Origin: Flavobacteriales bacterium
GTDB taxonomy: Bacteria > Bacteroidota > Bacteroidia > Flavobacteriales_D > Crocinitomicaceae
Length of the DNA stretch: 34,047 nt
Direction of reading: 5' to 3'
Assembly: GCA_015665275.1 (NCBI GenBank)
Contig: JADFAL010000053.1
Location: 1 to 34,047, forward strand
The position numbers and the translations under genes were made by a program. Below are positions 22,612 to 31,500 of the stretch, in pieces. The notes below the pieces were generated by a model. The model worked only from the letters and a program-made list of their open reading frames with translations, was not told where the DNA came from and did not search any database. Each line of letters starts with the position of its first letter. Position 1 is the stretch's first letter.

Positions 22612-25600
22612 TTATTCGATCACGAAGCGTTTCTGCACACTTCCATTTGCCGTTTGAATCGATACAATGTAAGATCCCGGAGCAAGCGTTTGAACGTCTA
22701 GAACGGCAATATTATTTCCAATCTCACCATTTACTGCATGTGCCTGAACTTCTTTTCCAGCCAAATCCAAAATGCGAAGTGTTGTTTTATCCGAAGCATT
22801 CAATGCAAAGGATACTGTTAACTCGTCCGTTGTTGGTACAGGATAAACATTCACACCTTCAATTCCAGAGTTCTCTCCAATTCCAACGATAACCAAATCA
22901 TCTGAAGGCGCACCTTCGTATAAGTTAATGTTGTCCAAGAATAAGTTGTTTCCTTCATCCGAATCAAACGTAAATTTCATGCGGAAATCTCCCGTATAGA
23001 AATTGTCCGTGATGTTCGTCATGTGCACTGTAGTCCAATCAGAAGAATCTGTAGGGAACCATGAAGTAGATGCAGTCAGAGGCGAAAGTAAATCACCAAA
23101 CAATGTTTTACGCACAACCCAGTTATCTTCACATCCTTCCGTTACGGAAACACGCAAGAATTCGTTATTGCTGGATTGTCTCTTACGATATGCGTAGCGG
23201 AAACTCATTGTCATGTCGTCACCCGGATTCAGAGAACTCAAGTCAATAGGCCCTGAGATCAGTTCGTCGGTCAATCCACCGGCCTGTGTATAGTTGAATA
23301 ATAAAGCACTCTTACTTCCGGATAATGAAGCCTGAGAAGAAATTAAGAAAGCTACTGCATTACCTGGACTTTCAGTGTCCCACTCATCAATGCTAAAGAA
23401 GTTTGTATAGTTTTCAAACCCTTCGAAGTATGGAAGTCCTGGAGACGGTAAAACAGTGATTGCTCCCGTTGTATAAATTGAATCCGTTCCGTAACCGTTA
23501 TCAACCACCATAGCAACATCGTAAGAACCGGGAGATGTATAACAAACGGTTGGTGTTGCACTAGTAGAAGTAGAAGGCGTTCCTCCAGGGAAGTACCAAG
23601 TATACGTTGAACTTCCAGTTGTATTGATTGATTGATCGATCATGTCAAAACAGTGTCCAACGCCAGCATCCGGACAATCAACACCAAACGCGGAAATGGG
23701 CGGGGCCCACAAACACCCAAACTCTGTAGTTGGTTTCTGAATGGCAACAGCGCGTTCACCACGTGCATCGTTTGGTCCAAGTGCGCGAACACTAAACCAT
23801 TCGTCATTAGAAGCCGGAACAGCTATTACAAAACTATTTGTCGTAGTGGTAGCGATAGAATCCATGTATTTATTTCCAAGCATGCTTACCTCATATCCGG
23901 TAGCCCCCGATACAGTATTCCAAACAAATTTGGCAGAATCAGGACATACCCATTCGAAGTCCAAACCGTTGGGCTGCTGCATGATTGTAAATACCTCCGG
24001 GCTTTCATCGGATTGACCTCCACGAGAGATGCGAACTTTCGCCTGTCCAGTTAAAGTGTTAGGAGTATTCCAACTGAAGTAACGAAGATCAGCATTTGGT
24101 GTACCGATGGTGGTCCATGTGGCTCCGTTGTCTGTTGTGTATTCCAAATCAAAAGGTGTGGTTCCTTCGGATGCGTCCCAACGAATTGTGTTCGATCCCG
24201 GAACAATTCCTTCACCTCCAAGTGGGTAGGTAAGAACAACATCGTCCATAATGAACGAGTACACCACGTAATATTCCTGAGGCCCTTGAGGAATAGCAAA
24301 TCCATTTACATTTACTGTATACGTTCCGCTCGTAGGGTTTACTACAGAAACCTGTTCCATATTATTCAAATCATCAACACCAGTTGTAGCCGGAGTATTT
24401 AAAGCCGTTGAACTTGGTGATGAGTCTAACAACCAAGGAAGGAGCGTCGTCGCGTTCGGATCTTCAACCGTCATGTTGATATCGTTCACGAGCGCAATTG
24501 CTGCAGAGGTTGACCCCTCATAATCTGTCCAATAGGTCATGATACGTAATTCACTCACTCCCGTAGGAACTGTTATCGTATGGCTGTTCGTTGCACCTTG
24601 TGAGATGTTGTCACTTACGTACTGATTGTTTTTAATCACATCAAATGCAGCACGAGCATTAATTCGTCCCCATCCGAAACGGAAATCAGGCCCCGTGTTC
24701 CCCAAATCTTCTCCTGTATTCAAAACAGCACCTTTAATCAAAGCAGCATCTGGGTCGTTACCTCCGTTCAAATCACGATATGCATGATACAATTGAGCAA
24801 AGGTTCCAGATACGCCCGGGCATGACATTGATGTTCCTGAAATAGTAAAGTAAATATTATCCGGACCGGTAGAAGTTACAGATGACCCCACAGCACAAAT
24901 GTCAGGTTTAATACGACCGTCCTCGGCAGGACCACGACTAGAAGAACCGGCCAAAACATCCGTATGAGACAAGTTCCCAACAGCGATTACATTCTTTCCT
25001 GCTTTATGTCCTCCAGTGATGTTTCCCCAATTAGATCCAGCACCATATCCACAATCGGTTGTTCCGCTATTTCCAGCAGAGAAAACATGCGTCAATTGCG
25101 GTCGGTCGTGTACTTGCTGATCCAGTTGACGAGCAAGCGAAGTATATCCTGAGTTACATCCATTACTATAACTCTTCGATGTAATCACAATGTCATCATT
25201 GTCAAACAACCCCGGAAATAAGTTGTAGTTATTATTGCTAGAGCTATAAACATCTAAGCCCACTCCATTCGCCATTCCTCTGTTATCAGGATTGAGGTTT
25301 CCAGCACCCATAATGGTCCCAGAAACGTGGTCTCCGTGATCGTTCGCAGGGTTGGTAGAACACCCATTACAGTTCGATTGGTCGATACGACCGGTATAAT
25401 CAATGTGCGGACCGATTTCACCGTCGTCTTGCATCATCACGTTTACACCTTCACCGTTGTATTGCAATCCTCCGGCAAAATCCTGATACAAAGTATTGCT
25501 TCGATGATTGGTTCTTCCTACTAGGTTTTCGGGCTCCCCAGCATCGGGTAACGTTTCGAAGTAGTAAAACCCAGGCAATGCATACAATGCTTCCAGTTGG

Positions 25601-26130
25601 CTTAATGGAACACGCACATTCATGGTGCCTTGCAATACATTCTGCGAAACGAATGTTCCACCAATGCTTGCCAATTGATCCACAGCACGTTCTTTGTTGA
25701 AAGGAGCAAAATACGCCCCAATTAATTCGATTTGATCTTCGCCAAAAAGCGTCCAGTGCGGATAATTTTTATCACGAAGGATTTCCGTGAGTTTGAATTC
25801 CGGCTGAATTTCCATAACAATCGCATCGTTCAACATGGAGAAATCTGCATTAACAGAAATCGATGCGTAAAAGGCATTTTTAGGGAGATAATCATACAAG
25901 GAAATCCCGGATTTACGCAATTCTTCTTTCATTGCATTTGTTGGAATTTCATCGAATGAAATAATGCGTAGATACTGATTGTCAATAACTTCGTTGGTAT
26001 TCCACACCTTCACAGATACGTCAGGAACGACATAGTCTCCTGAACGTAGGAGCAGCTGTGATTCTTGGGCATTACTAGTTACAGGCAGAATAACCGCTAG
26101 CAGCAAGGCTGCAACAGAGATTCGTTTCAT
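22612..26130 (-). CDS. Secreted subtilase (S8) with PKD and jelly-roll domains, T9SS type A
   Basis: A 1172-aa protein with signal peptide MKRISVAALLLAVILPVTSNA. A propeptide-like region (about 25-200) precedes the S8 catalytic domain (about 220-500) with Asp235/236 (MQDDG), His265 (DHGDHVSG), the oxyanion Asn354 (SAGNSG) and Ser434 (SGTSMSCPG), so it should be active. After it come a P-domain-like beta sandwich (IMTYWTDYEGS), Fn3-like and PKD segments (TWYFPGGTPS), and a MAM-like jelly roll (EGFENYTNFF). A type A sorting domain ends it (VNVYPVPTTDELTV to QKRFVIE). It should be exported by T9SS as an extracellular or surface protease. It lies 60 bases downstream of the PorP/SprF gene and may share its operon. 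Confidence 0.95.
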   Translation of the reverse strand: MKRISVAALLLAVILPVTSNAQESQLLLRSGDYVVPDVSVKVWNTNEVIDNQYLRIISFDEIPTNAMKEELRKSGISLYDYLPKNAFYASISVNADFSMLNDAIVMEIQPEFKLTEILRDKNYPHWTLFGEDQIELIGAYFAPFNKERAVDQLASIGGTFVSQNVLQGTMNVRVPLSQLEALYALPGFYYFETLPDAGEPENLVGRTNHRSNTLYQDFAGGLQYNGEGVNVMMQDDGEIGPHIDYTGRIDQSNCNGCSTNPANDHGDHVSGTIMGAGNLNPDNRGMANGVGLDVYSSSNNNYNLFPGLFDNDDIVITSKSYSNGCNSGYTSLARQLDQQVHDRPQLTHVFSAGNSGTTDCGYGAGSNWGNITGGHKAGKNVIAVGNLSHTDVLAGSSSRGPAEDGRIKPDICAVGSSVTSTGPDNIYFTISGTSMSCPGVSGTFAQLYHAYRDLNGGNDPDAALIKGAVLNTGEDLGNTGPDFRFGWGRINARAAFDVIKNNQYVSDNISQGATNSHTITVPTGVSELRIMTYWTDYEGSTSAAIALVNDINMTVEDPNATTLLPWLLDSSPSSTALNTPATTGVDDLNNMEQVSVVNPTSGTYTVNVNGFAIPQGPQEYYVVYSFIMDDVVLTYPLGGEGIVPGSNTIRWDASEGTTPFDLEYTTDNGATWTTIGTPNADLRYFSWNTPNTLTGQAKVRISRGGQSDESPEVFTIMQQPNGLDFEWVCPDSAKFVWNTVSGATGYEVSMLGNKYMDSIATTTTNSFVIAVPASNDEWFSVRALGPNDARGERAVAIQKPTTEFGCLWAPPISAFGVDCPDAGVGHCFDMIDQSINTTGSSTYTWYFPGGTPSTSTSATPTVCYTSPGSYDVAMVVDNGYGTDSIYTTGAITVLPSPGLPYFEGFENYTNFFSIDEWDTESPGNAVAFLISSQASLSGSKSALLFNYTQAGGLTDELISGPIDLSSLNPGDDMTMSFRYAYRKRQSSNNEFLRVSVTEGCEDNWVVRKTLFGDLLSPLTASTSWFPTDSSDWTTVHMTNITDNFYTGDFRMKFTFDSDEGNNLFLDNINLYEGAPSDDLVIVGIGENSGIEGVNVYPVPTTDELTVSFALNASDKTTLRILDLAGKEVQAHAVNGEIGNNIAVLDVQTLAPGSYIVSIQTANGSVQKRFVIE

Positions 26131-26190
26131 AAGTACATGAGTATTAAGTTCAGCTTACAAGATACGAATAAAAGAGATTAAGACCAAGGC

Positions 26191-27120
26191 TTATTCGAAG
26201 AGAGGACAGCTTGCAGTCCCCGTTCTTTCAGGCTTACAGGTAGTGAACCGGAGAGAGATCTCGTGGGTGTTATTTGCTACCGATTGAATGCGTGTCACGC
26301 TGTAGTCAAAAGTGTAGGCAATGGCAAACTGTTCCTTGATTTTATAAACGGCTGTTGCGTTGATGGCATCTCCCACGCGGAACCCAACTCCAAAGCCGAA
26401 AACATTGTTGTAATCTGCGAGAATGTTGAGGTCCAATGATGCCGGACTTCTCGGTGGAATTCGCAGGTTGAATCCGGGAAGTAGCGTCCAATCTTCTCGG
26501 AAAGCCCATCTATAACCTCCATTTAAGGAGGCGTGAAAACGATGACGTGAATCAGTCCCAACATCTTCCCATCGAGATGGGATTAAATTCCGGAAAATCA
26601 AGCCGAAGTAGTAGTTCGTCGAGTTCCACCATGCACCAAATGATGCGTCGGGAGAGATATTATTTGATTGTTGTAGAACCGTCGGATCTGGATCGTGTGT
26701 CGTTAATTCCGAAGGATCGTACCCTGTTTGAACCACACCACCATAAACGCCGAGAGACAAACGATTGTTTTGTGTAAAATTGAAATGGGCCGCGTAAGCC
26801 AAGTTCAATCGTGTCATGGAAAACGGGCCAAACTGATCTGTTTCAAACTTAAATCCAGTTCCATGGCGGGCACCAAAAACACGCTTTCTTCTGGTTTGAA
26901 GCGGAATGCTCATGCTTAAAAATCCGGATTGCGGAGACCCTTCAAATCCCAACCACTGATTTCGATACAAGGTATGAATGTCGATACATTGCTTAATTCC
27001 TGCGTGTGCCGGGTTGATAGCAAATTGGTGCAAATACCATTGTGAATACTGCGGCAATTGTTGCGCCGAACTCTGAAGTGAGATTGCCAAAAAAGAAAGT
27101 AGGAATAATGCGCTTCTCAT
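26191..27120 (-). CDS. PorP/SprF family T9SS outer-membrane protein
   Basis: A 309-aa protein with signal peptide MRSALFLLSFLAISLQSSAQ. The family hallmark at the mature N-terminus is clear: QLPQYSQWYLHQFAINPAHAG, RNQWLGFEGSPQSGFLS. The rest alternates amphipathic strands as a 14-stranded barrel would, with aromatic ends. In Flavobacterium, SprF-like proteins are needed for surface delivery of type B cargo encoded next to them. Its ATG overlaps the stop of the upstream type-B-CTD gene (ATGA overlap, 27117-27120), so the two are coupled. It is therefore the likely dedicated partner of that protein. Confidence 0.93.
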   Translation of the reverse strand: MRSALFLLSFLAISLQSSAQQLPQYSQWYLHQFAINPAHAGIKQCIDIHTLYRNQWLGFEGSPQSGFLSMSIPLQTRRKRVFGARHGTGFKFETDQFGPFSMTRLNLAYAAHFNFTQNNRLSLGVYGGVVQTGYDPSELTTHDPDPTVLQQSNNISPDASFGAWWNSTNYYFGLIFRNLIPSRWEDVGTDSRHRFHASLNGGYRWAFREDWTLLPGFNLRIPPRSPASLDLNILADYNNVFGFGVGFRVGDAINATAVYKIKEQFAIAYTFDYSVTRIQSVANNTHEISLRFTTCKPERTGTASCPLFE

Positions 27121-28391
27121 CGAATCAAGGTTAAGGTTCCCTTGTATTGGGTGCCGTTGTTATCGTTGAGATCTAGTACGAAGTAGTAAACACCTTCTGC
27201 GTGATTTTCACCATCCCACATTTTCGATTTCGAGTAAGCGGCTGTTTGAAATACCTTCTGTCCCCATCGCGTAAAAATGGACATTTGATTGTCTGGGTAA
27301 AATTCCAATCCGTCTATTTCCCACGAATCATTAATGTTATCTCCGTTGGGAGAAAAAGTATTCGGAATCTCCAAAAGTTCGTCCACCGAGATGGTAACAT
27401 ACGCGGTACTGCTGCAACCATTTTCTGTTGCCATTAATGCGAAAGTTGTGGTTTCCTCAACGGTCGCGAACGGATTCAAAGCCGAGGTATCACTCACCAG
27501 AAAAGAAGGCGACCAAACCCAAGACGAAGCGTTCGTAGAACCATTCAATTGAACTGTTGACCCAGTGGGAACCGTGATACTATTTCCAGCATCTACCTGA
27601 ACGGATTGAACGCTAATAGCAGGCGCATTAGACTGCACAGGAATTGGACAAACAGAATAACAGGTATTGCTCACAGAAACGATATCTCCATCCGCCAAAC
27701 TGGTTGTTTGAAAGAAAGGGTCACTCGTTGTTGCAACCAAATTTCCATTCACGAACCAAGAAAAATCACTGGTATCTGGGCAGTCGGTCAAAGTCGATGT
27801 ATACGTCACAATATCGTTCTCGCAGGCAATTGGAGTGGTTGTGCTAATAGAAGAGGTCGGAGGAATGCGGTCGACTGCTGGACCGGAGATTTCAAGATCA
27901 AAAGTACATTCAGCAGGATCTGTAATCCCAACACCATTATTGTCGCCATCCACAACTAAATAGTAGGTCGTATTGGGCAGCAATCCCAGAGCAGTGAGCG
28001 CAAAATTTCCGGTTTCATCAAAATGACACGATCCAATTTGAGTATAAGTATTCGCGGCGCAAGGAGTTGTTGCTTCCACAAGTGCTGCTTGTAATTCGTT
28101 ATCCTGTCCCGGGTTGGCCTCGAAGACCAAATTCGTGAAGTCAATTTGAATAGTTCCACCAACGGTATTCGTAGAAATTTGAAACCAGATGGAATTATCA
28201 GGAGCAAAGCAATAGTTAAAGTCATCTTCACAATTCACACACCCGGTAATATTTGCATCAATGTTATTCACAGAAATAGGGTTGCCCGGACATAGCTCAA
28301 GTGCATTCTGACATACGTTATACGGCTCTTGAGCGGAAACATAATGCCCACTAAATAATGCCATTAACAAAAAAATAACAACAGTTCGCAT
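27117..28391 (-). CDS. Secreted protein with T9SS type B sorting domain, partner of PorP/SprF
   Basis: A 424-aa protein with signal peptide MRTVVIFLLMALFSGHYVSA. The middle has a Cys-rich lectin-like or PPC-like beta domain (NVCQNALELCPG, DNSIWFQIST, YYLVVDG) and Ig-like stretches (CENDIVTYTSTLTDCP, VSVSNTCYSVCP). The last about 85 aa are the gliding-motility type B domain (EIPNTFSPNGDNINDSW, IFTRWGQKVFQTA, WDGENHAEGVYYF). It heads the minus-strand transcript with a good promoter (28429-28456). The PorP/SprF gene overlaps its end by 4 bases. Probably an adhesin-like or carbohydrate-binding surface protein. Confidence 0.93.
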   Translation of the reverse strand: MRTVVIFLLMALFSGHYVSAQEPYNVCQNALELCPGNPISVNNIDANITGCVNCEDDFNYCFAPDNSIWFQISTNTVGGTIQIDFTNLVFEANPGQDNELQAALVEATTPCAANTYTQIGSCHFDETGNFALTALGLLPNTTYYLVVDGDNNGVGITDPAECTFDLEISGPAVDRIPPTSSISTTTPIACENDIVTYTSTLTDCPDTSDFSWFVNGNLVATTSDPFFQTTSLADGDIVSVSNTCYSVCPIPVQSNAPAISVQSVQVDAGNSITVPTGSTVQLNGSTNASSWVWSPSFLVSDTSALNPFATVEETTTFALMATENGCSSTAYVTISVDELLEIPNTFSPNGDNINDSWEIDGLEFYPDNQMSIFTRWGQKVFQTAAYSKSKMWDGENHAEGVYYFVLDLNDNNGTQYKGTLTLIR

Positions 28392-28428
28392 ATCCCTTTA
28401 AAACGCTTGATTTTTCTAGTTATTCTAA

Positions 28429-28456
28429 CAAATTTAAGATATTTTTGATCACCCAA
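28429..28456 (-). promoter_or_regulatory. Bacteroidota-type promoter for the type B CTD/PorP operon
   Basis: On the minus strand TTG (28454-28456), 17 bases, then TAAATTTG (28429-28436): exact consensus. The -7 box ends 37 bases before the start codon at 28391. I see no equally good promoter for the divergent plus-strand gene. Confidence 0.65.
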
Positions 28457-28536
28457 AATTTAAAATTACTACTTGAAATAACGCTACTTCAATGCTTTGG
28501 CACAATTCTAGAAGAAGCGTTTACACAAATCGTAAA

Positions 28537-31500
28537 ATGATGCTTATGAAAAAGTTGATTACCCTAGCATTTTGTTTGTATGTCATGCCCGGGCTGTTCG
28601 CACAGAACATTCAGCGCTACGACTCCAATTCCCCATGGTTTTTTGGGTTGAATGTTGGAGCCGCATGGAACTCCACCGATATCGAAAATGAAACCAACGC
28701 AGGTTGGGGATTCACTTTTGGTAGAAGTTTTACTACCAGACCAGACGCCCTGTTCGCATGGGATCTACGTTTGCGTTATCTTCAAGGTAACTGGTACGGA
28801 CAAGATTTCGATACTACGGACTTGACCAATTACGTTGGATATACTCCAAACGAGTACCAAGCTTATGCTGATAACCCAGGATATACCGTAAACAATTTCT
28901 CGGCGCGTAATCACCACCTTGGATTGGAATTGGTGTTGCATGCAAACCGACTGCGTCAACGCACCGGATGGGACCCATACATTTTTGGAGGGGCCAACAT
29001 CACATGGAACCAGACGTATTCAGATTTGGTAAACATTGATTCTTCATTCGGAATTTCAGGTCAGTACGATTACGACCCGACAACAATCTCAGATGGATTC
29101 CTCGGAACAACCTTCTTAGATGGTGTGTCTGAAACTGCCATGAACCAAGGAAGTGAAGGCGGAGATTACAACTTGAACTTCATGCCTAGTTTGGGAGTTG
29201 GTATTGCGTATTACGCAGGACCTCGCTTCGCATTAGGACTTGAGCATAAATCAACTTTTACGCGTAAAGACGATTGGGATGGATATGTTGACCCGACTCC
29301 AGGTTTATGGAATCGATCTAACGATATTTATCACTACACAAATTTCTTCTTGCGTTTCCATTTGAGAGGTCAAGGTTCTGTAGATCCAACTCCAGACCCA
29401 GTAGTAAATTGTTGGGATCCAATTATCCAATTGCAGCGACCGAACGTGAGCAATGTAACTGTTGAAAATCAAGTGTACGCTTTCCGAGCGCAAATTGAAA
29501 ACATCAATAGCATTCAGAATGTTCGTGTACGAGTAAATGGAGTAGAATCTTCAAACTTCTTCTACAGTACAACGACCCAGAATTTAGAGGGAAGTATTGT
29601 ATTGAACGAAGGAGCGAATACAGTTCAAGTAGTTGCTTCGAACTCTTGTGGTTCGGATGTGGAAACAGTTACAATTAACTACAACCCATGTCGCGCACCC
29701 ATCGTTCGATTCACAGATCCATCTCAGAACAACATCAACGTTGACAATCCTGCGTACCGCGTTCGTGCGAGTATTGCTAATGGAGGGTCTATCAGTTATT
29801 CAGTAAATGGTGTTTCATCTTCGAACTATCTATATCAGCAAGCAAACGGAAGCTTTGAAAGCACGGTGAACCTGCAAGAAGGAACAAACACAATTACCAT
29901 TACAACAACAAACGATTGTGGGTCTGACACGGAAACAATTACTATTGTTTATACAGATTGTGAAGATCCTCGTGTGAACTTCTTATCTGGAAACGGATCG
30001 GTAATTAACGTCAGTTCTTCATCAGCGCTGATCCGAGCAACAATCTTCGGAATTGATAACCGCAACGCAATCGGGTTCCGTGTAAACGGAGCGAACCGAT
30101 CGTTCAACTACAATGTTGGAACAAGACAGTTGGAAGCAAACGTATTGTTATCTCCAGGTGCCAATCGAATTGAAATTACTGTTGGAAACGACTGTGGAAC
30201 GGATATCGAGACAATGACGGTGAATTACACGCCGTGCATGAGTCCGATGGTAAATATTTTGACTCCCGTTCGTTCAGGAACTACAAATTCTAGCGGAACT
30301 CAGCTGATCGAAGCGTCTGTAACAAACGCAACGAATGTGAACCAAATTCAAATGTTGGTGAACGGAGTACAGGTAGCAGGAGGAAACTTCAACCCAGTAA
30401 CACGCATCTATACAAACAACGCAGCGTTAAACTCTGGAACAAACATTATTCAGATTATCGTTACAAACGAATGTGGAAGCGATTCGGAATCAACAAATGT
30501 GTTGTACGAAGTGAATTGCCCATTACCGATGATTTCATTGGCTTCGACAATCTCAACGACACATCAATCAACATTGCCGATTCAGTACGTTGTTCAAAAC
30601 GTAAGTTCTGCAAGTCAGATTACATTGATGTTGAACGGAGTTCCTGTTCAAGGAGGGTTCTTCAACAACCAAACAAATGTATTCTCAGCTACCTTGGCAT
30701 TGATAGAAGGAGCGAATACAATCACAATTAACGCAACGAACAATTGTGGTCAGGATAGCGAGACAATTGTAGTGTACTATACGCAACCATGTGACGATCC
30801 GATCATTGCAATGATCAATCCGATCGGAAGCCAGTTGAGTGTAACAAGTGCACAGTTTGATGTACAGGCGATTCTTCAGAATGTATCAAATGCGAACGAA
30901 GTACAGTTGTCTGTAAACGGATCGATCGATGTATCAGGGTCTTATAACCACATCACGCAAGTATACCACAACACTATCAACCTTCAGCAAGGATTGAACA
31001 CCGTGATTGTGACTGTTGACAATGGATGTAGCACAGAGACAAAAGTCTTCGTGATTAATTATTCCCCATGTTTGCAGCCATTGGTTTCTATCACTTCTCC
31101 AAACGGAGGAAGCACGCAGAGCGCAAACACAGTGGTTACAGCAACAGTATTGAATGTTGACGGTGCGAATGATATCGAGGTTATCGTGAACGGAATAGTA
31201 TACTCAGGTAGCTATAACGCAACTACAGGAGCCTTTAGCGCAAACGTTCCATTGAACTCTGGATCAAATAGCATTCAGGTAGTAGCAGCAAACGAATGTG
31301 GCACGGTTTCACAATCGACAAGCATTATTTATGCGCCATGTACGCCGCCATCAGTTCAGTTTGTAACAACTCCAAGAGGATTGAGAAGTACGCAATCGGT
31401 AACAATCAATGCATTGGTTACAGGAGTAAGCGGAGCAGGTGAAATCACAGCACTACATAACGGTAGCACAGTTATCGGAACGTATAATGCGACAACGAAT

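Noticed and set aside
28473-28494. TTG and a TTTG-containing box as promoter of the giant gene
   Set aside because: The spacing is right but the TA of the -7 box is missing; too weak to list.
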